Positions 11,553 to 22,722 are shown, counted from the first letter of the stretch. The stretch is DNA of 64,000 bases from Macrotis lagotis (GCF_037893015.1 NC_133665.1:105801937-105865936); one strand, 5' to 3'. Notes: generated from the sequence alone by a model not told the origin. Translations and numbers: made by a program.

Positions 11553-12611
11553 TGGGCTAAAGATTTTACAAGGAGGGTAACCTTAACTATGGAAATAGCT
11601 GCCCAAGTTCAAAGTGAATTGCCTTGAAATTAGGCAGGATTGGCCAACCAAGGCTGGGCCATTGTCTCATTCAGGGTTTGGGGGTTTGGAGAGACTCCCA
11701 GGTTGTATGATTGCTGCCTTTAGTCTGGGGGTAACAGTGATTTCTCCCAATTTGGAATGGGAGGAAAATATAGCTATCAGAGAAGCAACTACGAAGTAGA
11801 ATATAGGTCATTTCCTTTTGAAACTCTACTCATTAGCTAAAATGGCCCCCATGAAAAGAAGGTGGAAAAAACAGTTTCTATTTAGAGGAGAGTTTTCTCT
11901 CACTCACTGTGATCTCATAGTGTCACTTCCCCACCCCTGAACCAAGGGTTTTATTTTTATTATTCTAAAAGGCTGTGGAAAGAATTGTACTTGGAATCTG
12001 AAGAGAAGGGAATAAGGAATCTGAATGAATAAATTGGGGTTGATGTTCAGAAGCAGCAGTTAAAGGCAAACTGGAATTTCGGGGGACTTCATCAGCAAAT
12101 AAATGTACTCTAAAGATCATTCCCTCACTCACATCTGATCAAGTCTTCTCTACTCTCCTCAAAAGCCCCCAAAAGCCTTTTTTTCTGATCTTTTCTAGCA
12201 TTTATTTTTCTGACCTTCAGCATGAGTCTACCAGGCTTTCCTAGTTCCATTCTTCCTTCTTTCCTCATTCTAGATGCTATTTCTCTGACCCTAACCTGAC
12301 TACTATAACTCCTAGAATTCATAATTCATCTTCTTCTGCTCCCATCAGTTCTATAGCATATGGTGCCTTCAGCCCTAGTGGCTAGAGGAAGCCCCCTAGA
12401 GGAGTTGTTGGTACACTTGACTTCTTTGATTTTAAGTTGAAGGCTTATGAAAGGAGGAGGGTGGTCCCCAGGTCTGAGGCCTAGGAGCAGTTCCACTCTG
12501 AACTCTAGCCTCTGAAAATACTATCCCAAGTGTTGAGTTTGCCATGGGATGCATCCAAAACTGAACTTATGCTTTCTCCCCCTCCCCAAACTGACTCGCC
12601 CCCCCAACTCT
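11553..12611. other. Anonymous intronic sequence
   Basis: Nothing recognised. A minus-strand frame at 12125-12322 is rich in charged residues but has no motif. Confidence 0.4.
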
Positions 12612-12835
12612 CCAGAAGCACTGTGGTATAGTGAAAGAATGATGAATTTGGAGTTAGGAAGACCTGGGTTTGAATCCTATCCCTGATTTGTATTAGCTGT
12701 TTGATCCTGGGTAGGTCCCTTAACCTCATCTCTCTAAAATGGGAATAAAGCACCCACAGACCAAGGACCAAGTCAGATAATGTATGTTAAGTACTTTGCA
12801 AACCTTAAGTCATTCTATAAATGTCAGCTATTTCT
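12612..12835 (+). mobile_element. MIR SINE
   Basis: Nearly full length: head 'agcactgtggtatagtg', B box 'gggtttgaatcctatcc', core 'gatcctgggtaggtccctta', and the 3' part 'taagtactttgcaaacctta' ending in 'aaatgtcagctattt'. Confidence 0.8.
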
Positions 12836-13265
12836 GTCAATGATGCAAACATTTATCCAATTCTTAGATTTAATAACTTTGAAGATATTTGAGACTATTT
12901 CCTGTTCTCTCCTCTGTATTCATTGCCATCAACTCTATTCCATCAATCCTTCTGTGTCCTCTATAACTTCTTCCCCTATATCCATTTTATTGCCAAGTCT
13001 TTTTCCCTTTGCAATGAACAAGGTTTGCTTGTTCATCTCTACTCTCACCACCATTCCCCTAGGCCAGACCCTCATGGCCTCATTCCTTTGTTGCCACTTC
13101 CTAACTGGCTTCCTTTCCCAAAGTCTCTCCCCCCTCCCCAGGTCATCAAATTAATCTTTTTAAAATATCATTTTCATTATACCTTTCCTACTCTTTGCAT
13201 CAAATCCAAACTCCCTTTGTTCAGACTCTCTGGAACCTTCCTATATCTGAGCTGTCTAGTGTGGT
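12836..13265 (+). mobile_element. L2-like LINE fragment (5' piece of a split copy)
   Basis: Diverged L2-type RT C-terminal region with 'ccagaccctcatggcctc' and 'ccaggtcatcaaattaatc'. A young SINE at 13274-13421 splits the copy, which resumes at about 13430. Confidence 0.55.
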
Positions 13266-13273
13266 CTTCCACT

Positions 13274-13421
13274 TTTTTTTAGGTTTTTGCAAAGCAAACA
13301 GACTTAAGTGGCTTGCCCAAGTCCACACAGCTAGGTAATTAAGTGTCTGAAGCCGGATTTGAACTCAGGTACTCCTGACTCCAGGGCCAGTGCTCTATCT
13401 ACTGCACCACCTAGCCGCTCC
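13274..13421 (-). mobile_element. Young CORE-SINE (WSINE1-like), antisense
   Basis: Reads 'tttttttaggtttttgc' at its T-rich left end to 'ccacctagccgctccc' at the right end, so the SINE is on the minus strand. An 8-bp duplication cttccact flanks it (13266-13273 and 13422-13429). It was inserted into an L2 copy. Confidence 0.9.
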
Positions 13422-13429
13422 CTTCCACT

Positions 13430-14128
13430 CTTAATGATGTGACTGCTGTGCCAGGCTCCCTCAACCTTTGAGGCCATTCCTCTTGCCTAGAAGATCCTCC
13501 CTTCCTATTAAATCTTGCCCATACTTTGAAACTCCAATCTGGCTTCTTCCATAAAATAGTTTCTGACTACTCCAACTCTTGTTATCTTCCCTTTCTCCAA
13601 ATACTTGAGACATCTCTTATGATCAGAACTCACACTTAATCACTCAGAAATCTGTCATCTCATGCTCCTCTCTCATTGTTTTGTGTTCCTTCCATATCAG
13701 GGCACGGCACAGCCCAGTGACCCATGGAAAATGGGTGGCGTCACCATCAGATTAGACTATAAACTTCTCAAGGCCAGAGACCTTCTTCTTGCTGTCCCTG
13801 GCCCAGTGAGGCTATGTTACTTGCCATGGTCACACAGCAACAAGTGACAAAGCCAGGATTTAAATCCAGATCCCTTGACTCAAAGTCCTGCATGTTCTTC
13901 TCTATCACAAAGGTCTCCCTCCCCTGTAAGAAGATCAAGACCAGAAGCTGCCCTCTCCCCACTATTAACAAAAGTGGTTTTTCAGATCTCTTTAACCGAT
14001 CTCTGAATTCAAATGCCCAAGTTATTTGTTTATGGTGTGTATAGAGCCAGTGTTATGTCTATCTTCGTATTTCACTGCTGAACTCAAGGTTCTTATACAT
14101 ATTAGGTGCTTAATGTTTGCTGATCTCA
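13430..14128 (+). mobile_element. L2-like LINE fragment (3' piece), with a nested MIR
   Basis: Resumes the copy of 12836-13265: 'ccattcctcttgcctag', 'caatctggcttcttccat', then 'gactataaacttctcaagg'. A MIR on the minus strand (13801-13918) interrupts the 3' UTR, which ends at 14060-14128 with 'attaggtgcttaatgtttgc'. Confidence 0.55.
13801..13918 (-). mobile_element. MIR SINE fragment nested in L2
   Basis: Reverse-complement MIR core: 'cttgccatggtcacacagc', 'aagccaggatttaaatcc', 'cttgactcaaagtcctgc'. Confidence 0.7.
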
Positions 14129-14284
14129 ACTAAGAATAAATATTACATAACTGTAATAACCAGTCTTGTCCCTAGAGAAGAGATGAGGAGTGAGGAGTGG
14201 ACTTCCCTTATTTCCTTGAAGAGTAGAGAACTATGGGTACCAAATGTTGACTATGTAATCAGTGGAGCCCACCGTGTGCTTGGT

Positions 14285-14415
14285 TTTGCAAAACTGTTTT
14301 TTTGTTGTTGTTACATAAGAGGATGTTATTTTGGCTGTGTCTGGGGCAGGCTATATCTGGAAATCACTGTGATATGAAGACAAAAAGACCTCAAGAAAAT
14401 GTTTTAATAATAACC
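14285..14415 (+). mobile_element. L1 3' UTR fragment (probable)
   Basis: Resembles the old marsupial L1 3' end: 'aaactgtttttttgttgttg', then 'tgatatgaagacaaaaag'. It is short and diverged, so the call is tentative. Confidence 0.4.
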
Positions 14416-16154
14416 ATTTTAAAATTTAGGCAATAAATATTCTATTTAAGCAATAAAATGAAATAAATGCTTATAGATTTGAATTGGCTTCTGGGTGTGG
14501 CTGCTGCTGCCTCTGTGGGGATGGCCAAGGAGGCCTGTTGTTTTGTTCCTCCTTCTTGAATAGCCCTGGGAAAGGAACCGACTGGCAGAATGATCTTTTC
14601 CTTGGCGAGAGGCTCTAGGAACAGGATTTGTGGCCGGCAGGCCATGGAGTAAGCTGACTCAGCATTATATAATGACTTCCTGGCTTCAGATCAGGGGTTT
14701 CTAGCTTCAGGAACTCTCTGGCCAAATTGGAAAGCAGGACCCCTGCCCCACTCCCAATTCACAATGGAAACTGAGTATGGACTTGCTTGGAAGCCATGGG
14801 GAGAGAGGGCAAATCCCCCCCCCCCCCCCCCGCAGAGAGTTGGTGATGGGGAGAGCCAAGGCTTGCCCTTGGGCTCACACTGATCAGCCTCTGGAGCCCT
14901 AAAACAGACAGCAGGAGCTGGGAAATGATGGCAGATGGTGCTGGGGCAAAACAACCGGAGATGGAGCTCAGGAATTGCTATTAAAAAAAAAAGATTTCTC
15001 TCTAGAGAGGGACAGGCAGAGCAGGGAGATGCCAAGATAGCCATCCCATAGTGGAGTCTTGTTCTACCAGTCATGTGCAATAGGGGTGGTCCAGTTGGGT
15101 CAAGGATCCCTGGGAACCTAAGGGTGTGTACATCCCAAGACTGGTCTGCCATCTCTTGTGCTTAGTTGTGGGGGTCACCATCACCTACACACTCCAGGCT
15201 GGCCTGAAACCATGCCTGGAACTGAAGATCCTTGGATCTGAAGACCCTTCCCCTCTGATGCTTCTGGGCTCCCTCCCTTACTGGAATGGCAAGGGAAATG
15301 TGCCTGGAGAACCACATGCTCTCTCACATTATACAATAGACTTGATGATCAAAGTAGTATTTGGGGTCTGTGCCCCAGAGAAGAGATCTAGCTCACTTGT
15401 ATCAGATGTGGCAATGTAACTGGCTTGGGACAGGAGGCCCAGTCAGAGCAAACCATAAGCTGCTTGGAGTCAGACTTCACTAAAGTCCTCCTCTAAGGCC
15501 TCCTGTGATGTGGTGGGTCCTAGGAAGTTGGAAGGCTAAGGGATGAGTGTTATGCCTTCCCCAAGGAGCAGTTGAGCTGTTCAGAGGGTTCTATTACCAG
15601 ATGGTTGACCCTTGGGGGATGAGTTTGGGAGACCACAGCTTCTCCTATAGATCAGTGACTGATTAATGACTAAGACTTGGAGCTGTGGGGGGAGTGATCT
15701 GGGGCAGAAGAAGAAATCACTGATCTCAGGAAATATACAACTTATTTTTCATTGAAACTCTGACTGAGGCTCCTTTGTGGGACTAAAGAAGACTTCCCTA
15801 ACAGAATGTGAATCTTAGCCCCTGGCCCCCCTGGCCCATCCCTGACTGCAGTCCTGGGGCCAGGTCCTGACCCCAACCTGGGCAGCAACAGGAACAAAAA
15901 CTGCTAGATCAATTAATATTCAGCCTTTTTTGTTTCTGAGGTGGGGACACAGGTAGGGCTAGCTGGACAAGCCATTACTCTCCTCCTTCCTTATCTCATC
16001 TGGCTCTGTCTGCTTCCTGTTAGGCAGATCCTGGGAGTCACTTGTGGATTAAGAGATACCTAAATCTTAATGAATAAATGAAGACAGCCTTAGATTACCA
16101 GTGGCCAGACAAGTATTTTTCATTTTTAAGTAACTCTTGAAATAACCCCCTTTT
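14416..16154. other. Anonymous sequence of higher GC, with a C17 run
   Basis: No repeats recognised over about 1.7 kb, and the GC content is higher than in the neighbouring sequence. A run of 17 C lies at 14815-14831. Frames at 14691-15152 (-) and 15126-15419 (+) have no known domain and overlap on opposite strands. It could hold regulatory sequence; nothing in it proves this. Confidence 0.5.
14815..14831 (+). repeat. C17 homopolymer
   Basis: Seventeen consecutive C between aaat and gcag. Length may be unreliable because such runs are prone to sequencing error. Confidence 0.95.
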
Positions 16155-16760
16155 CTGTTATAATCTATTTCTTAAAAAAATTACATTTTATTTTTTCAAT
16201 GAACAAAAATCTATTTTCACTCCTTCCCACCTCCTTCTGTGGAAAAAAGAAAAACAAACCTTTAACAAATATGTCTAGTCAGGTCATACAAATTCCAGCA
16301 TTGGGCACTTCCAGAAATTATTTATTTTCTACTTGAGCCTATCACCTCTCTGTCAGGACATGAGTAGCATGCATCATCATCATCACAATCTATTTTTTTT
16401 AAATTAAAAATACATTTCATTAAATAATTAAATATATATATATATTTTATTGACAGTTTGTTTTCACCTTGTTTCCCATTGTTTTTCTTCTCCTTTCCCT
16501 TTCCAGAGAACTATCCTTGATAGCACACAAAAATGAGAGAAAAACAATTTCAGAAAAACTATCATGGAAAGAGACTGGTATTAAATATAGTGCTCCCCAA
16601 GTCTGCAAAGAAAGGGGCAGGGAATGCCTTCTAAGAGTTCTCCTTTGGCATCTTAGTCTTTTCATATATTTAAAATAATCATTATTTTTCCCATATTACT
16701 TTCATTCCCAAATATATTAACTGCCCCTTCCTTACCTTTTGAATTCTCCTTTATAACAAA
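16155..16760 (-). mobile_element. L1 3' UTR-like fragments, antisense
   Basis: AT-rich sequence with the reverse-complement flavour of the marsupial L1 3' end: 'ttacattttattttttcaatg' near 16180 and a second start near 16437 (atatatatatattttattg). The pieces are diverged and their borders are uncertain. Confidence 0.4.
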
Positions 16761-16869
16761 TAAAGAAGGGAGGGGGAAACTGACCAATATAGTGAATAAA
16801 TATGACAATAGATTCAAGATTTCAAACTCAAAGACTTTATTTCATTTTTTTCACTCTGCATGTATCTAG

Positions 16870-17000
16870 AAAGGTGTATGTGTGTATGTATAGAATCAGA
16901 GAGAGATAGAGACATATATGTGTATATGTATGTCTCTGTGTATGTGTGTGTTTGCAGAGACAGAGAAACAGACATAGATATGTGTGTGCCTGAGAGACAA

Positions 17001-17039
<39 letters not shown>
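16870..17039 (+). repeat. Compound (GT)n/(GA)n/(AC)n array
   Basis: Interrupted tgtgta, gaga and tgtgtg stretches lead into an uninterrupted (AC)n run at 17003-17039, about eighteen units. It directly precedes a MAR1 SINE. Confidence 0.95.
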
Positions 17040-17040
<1 letters not shown>

Positions 17041-17042
<2 letters not shown>

Positions 17043-17245
17043 AGGCAGGTAGGTGGAATACCAAATCTAGAGTCAGGAACACTCAGACACTTAATAACTG
17101 GGTGACCCTGGGTAAGTCCCTTAACCATGTTTGCCTCAGTTTCCTCATCTGTAAAATGAGCTGGAGAAGGAAATGGCAAAACACTAGCACAAGACAACCT
17201 CAAATGGGGTCATGAAGAGTTGGACAAGCTGAATAACAAATGCCC
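17041..17245 (+). mobile_element. MAR1-type SINE, 5' part reduced
   Basis: Head is short ('gaggcaggtaggtggaata'). The core 'gggtgaccctgggtaagtcc' and 'cctcagtttcctcatctg' are clear, followed by 'gagctggagaaggaaatgg' and the RTE-like tail 'ggggtcatgaagagttgg'. This copy shows the tail best. Confidence 0.88.
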
Positions 17246-17906
17246 ATATGCATATATACATATATTATACAATTGTATGTATATGTATACATATGCATAT
17301 CTATCCTGTAATTACTCCAACAGCATCATTTTGCACTGATGTTGCACTCTGTATTATCTTAAAGTCTTGTGGTACCATCAGTTCATCCATCCATTTGTTA
17401 GCCTAGGCCTGCTCAGATCACCTTTCCCAGTATCCTCCACCCAGTAATTCTTGTCCAAGCAGTTTCTATTCCATATTAGGACCTTAGAACCCTTGATCAG
17501 CCCCTCATGTCCTAGTCAGTCCAACACATACCCTATGGCAGCTCAGCTCTTCTCTGACATCAACTATAGACTAGCCATCCCCTTTCTAGGAAAGCATATA
17601 GAATTTCCCTTTCTAATATTATTTTACCACATCTTATATTTTCACTGAATTGATTTAATGACATCAAAGTGGGGTGCTCTAATACATTTTATATACTGTA
17701 ATAAAGTCTCGGTAATTCAGAATTCAACAAAGAAGGACCAAGGGTTACATTTTTTTTAAGCAATTAAATCTACTCAAGAGAAGAAATCATTACCAACTCT
17801 CAATAGCACTAATTTGTACACAAAATACTAATTACAAATGATTCTAAACTGTGCATTGAAGCAGGTCTGTCACAACTTCTTAGTAACATGTAGCGACATT
17901 GTATGT
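17246..17906. other. Anonymous intronic sequence
   Basis: Starts with an alternating atatgcatatatac tract (17254-17306). The rest is unrecognised. Confidence 0.4.
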
Positions 17907-17946
17907 AATGATAATAATAATTATGATAATAATAATAATAATAATA
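17907..17946 (+). repeat. (AAT)n microsatellite
   Basis: Interrupted gataataataattatgataat followed by about five perfect aat units. Confidence 0.9.
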
Positions 17947-17990
17947 GCAGCAGAGCGCAGCTAACAGCAGAGAGGCAGCATGTTGTAGAG

Positions 17991-18169
17991 CAGAGGTGTC
18001 ACATGTAGGGCTGCAACACTCCCAAGTGTGGCCTGAAGCAGATTCAAATGTAATTTGGGAGATATGTAAGAAAAAATAAAAATACAATAAACAGAGCTAC
18101 TATTAACACTTTAAAACTGCATTATGTGTAGATTAATGGTCCAGTTTCTACTTGAATTTGATATTTCTG
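17991..18169 (+). mobile_element. hAT-type non-autonomous DNA transposon (MITE), probable
   Basis: Starts with cagaggtgtcacatg and ends in tgatatttctg, which fits a degenerate CAGNGGTGTCA / TGACACCNCTG terminal inverted repeat. Inside is 'ctcccaagtgtggcctgaag' and an AT-rich part with 'aaaaataaaaatacaataaa', typical of a common marsupial element of this shape. The flanking octamers ttgtagag (17983-17990) and gtgtagaa (18170-18177) match at six of eight positions. It has no coding capacity. Confidence 0.55.
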
Positions 18170-18262
18170 GTGTAGAAGATAGAAGACCTAGCTTCATATT
18201 GTACATCAGCCCTGCCCAAGTCAACCTCTCACTGCTTTAGATCCCTCTTTAAGACTCTATGG

Positions 18263-18422
18263 TAGGGGTGGCTAGGTGGCACAGTGGATAGATCACTGGC
18301 CCTGGAGTCAGGAGTACCTGGGTTCAAATCCGGCCTCAGACACTTAATAATTACCTAGCTGTGTGGCCTTGGGCAAGCTACTTAACCCCATTGCCTTACA
18401 AAGAAAAAAAAAACCTAAAAAA
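18263..18422 (+). mobile_element. Young CORE-SINE (WSINE1-like)
   Basis: Full length: ggggtggctaggtggcacag head with A box, 'gggttcaaatccggcc' B box, core 'tgtggccttgggcaagc' and tail 'aacctaaaaaaaa'. A perfect 12-bp duplication, aagactctatgg, lies at 18251-18262 and 18423-18434. Confidence 0.95.
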
Positions 18423-18524
18423 AAGACTCTATGGCACAGAGAGTTGTGACTTACATAAGCATAGGCATAGGCATTCTCCTAAGGAGTTCCTTGGATCAAT
18501 GAAATCACAAGTCTTTCCCTAATG

Positions 18525-18615
18525 GGAGCTCATATTTATATAGCCCTTTATAATCTACAAAGTGCTTTCATTAGTACAGTTTCCCTGTGAGAGAAGTAGT
18601 ACAAGGAAGCTTTAT
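18525..18615 (-). mobile_element. MIR SINE 3' fragment
   Basis: Reverse-complement MIR 3' region: 'tatagccctttataatctac', 'aaagtgctttcatt'. Only part of the element remains. Confidence 0.45.
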
Positions 18616-18742
18616 TGCCAATTATCATCTCCCTATACTTTGCCTGAGGCATAGGCAACCAACCATTTCCTGAGTTTAGTGTCTTGGTTTGTGATTGACT
18701 ATGCAATGGTCCAAGGGCTGGAGAGTCAAGACAACTTCCCAT

Positions 18743-18968
18743 AGAGAGGTGGAGATGCAATGGATGGAGTTCTGGGTCTGAAGTCAGGAAGACTCATCTT
18801 GAGTTTAGATCTTGCCTCAGATACTTACTAGCTGTGAGATCTTCTATGAGTCATTTAACCCTGTGTGCCTCAGTTTCCTTATCTGCAAAATGAGATGGAG
18901 AAGGAAATGTCCAACTATTCCAGCATCTTGACCAAGAAAATGCCAAATGGTATCAAGAAAAGTCAGCC
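18743..18968 (+). mobile_element. MAR1-type SINE
   Basis: Head 'gaggtggagatgcaatgg', B-box region 'gagtttagatcttgcctc', core 'cctcagtttccttatctgc', 'gagatggagaaggaaatg' and tail 'gaccaagaaaatgccaaatgg'. Confidence 0.8.
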
Positions 18969-18969
18969 A

Positions 18970-19085
18970 CACAATATGGTTAAGTGACTTGTCCAGGTTA
19001 ACAAACCTAGAAAATGGTGGAGTCTAGACTCAAATCTAGACCTTTTGACTCCAAAGCAATGCTATTTCTACTTTTCCACTCCCTC
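18970..19085 (-). mobile_element. MIR SINE fragment
   Basis: Plus strand 'aagtgacttgtccaggttaac', 'agactcaaatctagacc' and 'tgactccaaagcaatgc' are the reverse-complement MIR core and head. Confidence 0.6.
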
Positions 19086-19655
19086 TCTAGTTAGAAATGC
19101 AAAATTACATTTCCTTCCAAAATCTTTTGTAGCTCAGATGTTTTCTGGTTGGCCCTGTTCCCTGTTGGCCAGGTAATTTGTTGCGGTTTTAGTGTATTAA
19201 GAGGACTTACCCACAAAGTACTTATGAGACTAATGGAAAAGTAAGAATGGAATCTGAACCTAACTGGCTGATCCCATGATAAGGACCGGTCCAATCTGGA
19301 TGGTTTCCTCAGATTTAGTTTCTTAATGGTTGAATATGTATGTGTGAGGGAGAATCTTTATCCAAAGCTGCAGGTCTCCTGGGGCAGCATGCTCCATCTG
19401 GGTCCAGTCCTTCCTTCCTGAGCTGATTTGGACCTTCCCCATTTTTGTCCACTTCCTAGGATATTTGCCTCCTAGGACTTCCCTAGAGCTAGTAGGTTCA
19501 TAAATTGAAGTGGTGATGGTGACTGATGGGTAAGTGTTTTGGGGTTCAGCTGCCAACTTTGCCATTCTTCCCATTGGGAGTACCCAAAAGTGGCATAGAA
19601 GGAGACTTGGATGGGGTTCAGGAAAGTAAGATATCACTTTAGTCCTGGATATCAG
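19086..19655. other. Anonymous intronic sequence
   Basis: No repeat recognised. A 104-codon minus-strand frame (19323-19637) has no identifiable domain. Confidence 0.4.
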
Positions 19656-19780
19656 GTGCTATGTGTTTAAATTCTTCTGACCTCGGTTTCCTTTTCTGTA
19701 AAATGAAAAGTTTGGACCAGACAGAGGTTAATGTTTTTTTTCCTACTCCAAGTCCTATGAGCCTAAGATTCTAAGATAAA
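19656..19780 (+). mobile_element. MIR3 SINE 3' fragment
   Basis: 'tcggtttccttttctgtaaa' followed by 'tttggaccagacagagg' and 'gagcctaagattctaag', the MIR3 3' order. Confidence 0.5.
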
Positions 19781-19984
19781 CTGGCATGTGGATTGCTCTC
19801 TTTCAGATATCAACTCTATTGATTTCTTCTGGCTTCTGGGAGTGCACAATAACAACAGCTGTCTTTCAGATTTACTGGAAGCTTTATTCCTTCCCTACAG
19901 TCAGACTTCTTACTTGACTTGGACCCTGGCCTTTGGTTCAAACTGGGGGGTTCCTGGGAGGCAGTTTGATGTTGTAATAGTAGT

Positions 19985-20160
19985 AAACATTTGAAGGTTT
20001 GCAAAGAGCTTCATGTACATTATTTCATTTGACCTTCACAACAACCTTGGAAGGTAGGCACTATTATTAAACTCTGTTTTGCAGATGAGGAAGCTGAGGC
20101 TGGTAGCAGTCAAGTCTGTAAGGCAGGATTGATTTACTTGCTCTGGACTCAGAGTCCAAA
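19985..20160 (-). mobile_element. MIR SINE 3' part
   Basis: Plus strand 'aggtttgcaaagagcttc', 'cctcacaacaacc'-like sequence (gaccttcacaacaacc) and 'tttgcagatgaggaagctg' are the reverse-complement MIR 3' half. Confidence 0.65.
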
Positions 20161-20162
20161 TA

Positions 20163-20280
20163 TGCGTGGTTGCTTCATGGATTTGGAATCAGAAGACCAA
20201 GATGTGAATCCTATCTCTTACTACATACAGCTATGTGACCATGGATAAGTCACTGGACATCTATGAGCCTCAGTATCATA
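20163..20280 (+). mobile_element. MIR SINE 5' part
   Basis: 'ggatttggaatcagaagacc', 'gatgtgaatcctatctc' and 'ctatgtgaccatggataag' follow the MIR head and core. Confidence 0.55.
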
Positions 20281-20287
20281 GCATCTC

Positions 20288-21760
20288 TCTGACTGGGGAG
20301 AAAGCCCAGAGATCATCTAATATGACCATTCCCTGTGCAAGAATCTCCTCTAAAAGTAAATATTATTTCCCAAACTTCCATTGATGGGAAGATTACCACC
20401 TTCAGAGACAGCCCATCTCCTCTTTGGAATAGCTCTCATTGGTAGAAAGATTTTCTTTATGTTGGATTGAAATCTGCCATTCTGCAGCTCCTCTCATTGC
20501 TCCTCATTCAATGCTCAGGAAGAACAAGACTAATCCCCTTCCCATTGGATAGTCCTTCAAATATTTGAAGACAGACTTCTCTTCTCTGGACTCAATACCC
20601 CTTATTACTTCAATCTTTGCTTGTATGGTTTTCCAGGGATTTCACCATCTTTCTGATTGATCTTGTCTGGAACATCTCCTTGTGGCACCAAGAACTGAAG
20701 CCATTCCTCCAGATTCAGTCTGACCAACAGTGGAATTCCTTCTTCCCTCCTGTTGGATGCTCTGCTTCTGTCAATATGTCACATTCAATGTTGACTCATT
20801 GAACCTGAGGTCTACCAAAGCCTCCAGATCTTCTAGTGAACTGCTACTGAGTTATTTCTCCCTCCTCTTCTTGTGCAACTGATTTTTTTCAAACCAAGTC
20901 TAGGTTTTTACAATGATCCCTATGAAATTCTATCCTATTAGATTCAGCTTATAATTCCAGCTTGTCATGACCCTACCCTTTCTGGGATAGATCTTTAGGC
21001 AATTCCACAGATCTCCACGTTGTCCTCAGTCTATTTATCACCCACTGTTTGACCCAGGTCTTCAAACCAGTTCTTAATACTTAGGGTCCACATTTATCCT
21101 TGTCCACAGGGATTACATGGGAAAGGTTATTAAACACCCTGCTGAAACTCAACATCCCATGTCTATGGCATTCCCTTAATCTGTCAGTCCAGTGACCTTG
21201 TTTAAAAATTCAGTGAGCTCATTCTGACATAACCTGTTATTTTTTGAAGCTTCACTAACTTTTGGTGATCATGATTATTTCTCTTCCTTAGTACCATTGC
21301 TATAATAAAACACTCTGGAATCAGGGCAGGTATTGAAGTTCAGCTCAATGGTCAATAACCTGAAAAACCCATATTTTCCTTTTTTTGAAAATTGGGACAG
21401 TTGCCTGTCTCTAGCCCTTTGCCTTTCCTGTTCTTACAGTTCTTCAGAGATCACTGACAATGTCTCAGCAGTCATATTCATGGTTTCTTTCAGTGCCTTG
21501 GGATGCAGTTCAGCTGGGACTGGTGATTTAAACTTATTGAGGGCAGTGAGGGTCTCTATCTTGCTTTACTATCTCAAGTTTCAATTCTCTGTTTTCTATT
21601 TTTATTTTTTTAACTTCCCAAATCAAAGGTTATTCTCTTTGGTAGAGAAAACAAACAATAAATGAGTTGAGGGGTCCCATCTTACTTCCTTTGTCTATTC
21701 CTATTTCCTTAGCTATGCAATGATGCTAATACTTGTCTTCCACAGAGCTATAAATGGCAA
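20288..21760 (-). mobile_element. CR1/L3 LINE, RT region and 3' part, antisense
   Basis: About 1.5 kb following the reverse complement of a CR1/L3 element. On + it reads 3' end first ('cagcccatctcctctttgg'), then 'ccattcctccagattcag', 'ttattaaacaccctgctg', 'ttgaaaattgggacagttg', 'ccttgggatgcagttcag' and 'tttggtagagaaaacaa'. These blocks keep their order but the frame is lost. Confidence 0.65.
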
Positions 21761-21975
21761 TTTTGATATTTGAGGTCAGCTGCACAAAATTGGCTAAGGG
21801 ACACCCTTGGACACCACTCCAGAGAAGAGACCCCAGAAGACATCCCAGAGAAGAGCCATTATTCAAAAGGCCATTGCCTAGGGAAAGCTGAGAGAATGGG
21901 GTACATTTATGTTAGGGATGAATTTACCTAGAGAAGAAACATTTTATCATGTAGCTTCCAGCTTAGCTATTACTT

Positions 21976-22245
21976 TTTTTTATGATATTTTTTCCAATTA
22001 ACATAGAGATAGTTTTCATCATTCATTTTTGTAACATATTTTCCATTCCTTCATCTCTTCCTTCCCCCCTCCCCCAAAAAACAAATGATCTGATATAGTT
22101 AACTAATACTTTGTTATTGAAATTTTATCTTATTTTTCCAATTACTTGCAGTGGTCATTTTTCAGCATTCAACCGCTTGCAAATTTATGAGTTCCACATT
22201 TTTCTACCACCCTCCCTTCCCTACCTCCTTTCTATAGTGACTAAA
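21976..22245 (-). mobile_element. Two L1 3' ends in tandem, antisense
   Basis: Both pieces show the reverse complement of the marsupial L1 3' end: 'ttttttccaattaacatag' at about 21988 with 'gtttttcatcattcattttt'-like sequence, and again 'tttttccaattacttgcag' at about 22134 with 'ttcagcattcaacc'. Each is cut off at its inner end. Confidence 0.6.
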
Positions 22246-22478
22246 AGTTGTCCATGATTATTTGTAATTAACATATTTTTATTAATTAATACTTTCTACC
22301 TAGGCATTAAACTATGCTGTCACAGTCTCTATATTTCAATGCCTCAGTACAAATCCCCAATCAACTACCTTACCTTAGTTCTAGTACCTTCATTATCTAC
22401 CTCACAGGGATTCTGTGAGAAGTATGTTGCAGTAACAAAATAATAATTATAATAGTTGTGGTGTTAAATACAACTACT

Positions 22479-22722
22479 AGTGTGGTGGATATAGCTTCAG
22501 AGCCTGTAGTTAGGAAGACTGGGATTCAAATCTTGCCTTAGACACTTACTACCTGTGTGACCCTAGGCAAGTCACTTAACCCTGTTTGTCTCTTTTTCTT
22601 CTTCTGTAAAATGAGTGTGAGAAGAAAACAGTAAACCTGATTCAGTATCTCTACCAAAAAAACCCCAAATGAGGTCACAGAGTCAAACATGACTGAAAAA
22701 CAACCGAAGAACAACAATAAAG
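22479..22722 (+). mobile_element. MAR1-type SINE
   Basis: Head 'agtgtggtggatatagc', B box 'gggattcaaatcttgcc', core 'gtgtgaccctaggcaagtc', and RTE-like tail 'aaaaccccaaatgaggtcac' ending in 'accgaagaacaacaataaa'. Confidence 0.88.

Noticed and set aside
18263-18422. tRNA gene in the head of the SINEs
   Set aside because: A and B boxes are present, but the copies lack a complete tRNA fold and are followed by the CORE and an A-rich tail with target-site duplications, so they are SINEs.
19323-19637. 104-codon minus-strand frame as a gene
   Set aside because: No domain, no homologous sequence known to me and no supporting splice sites.
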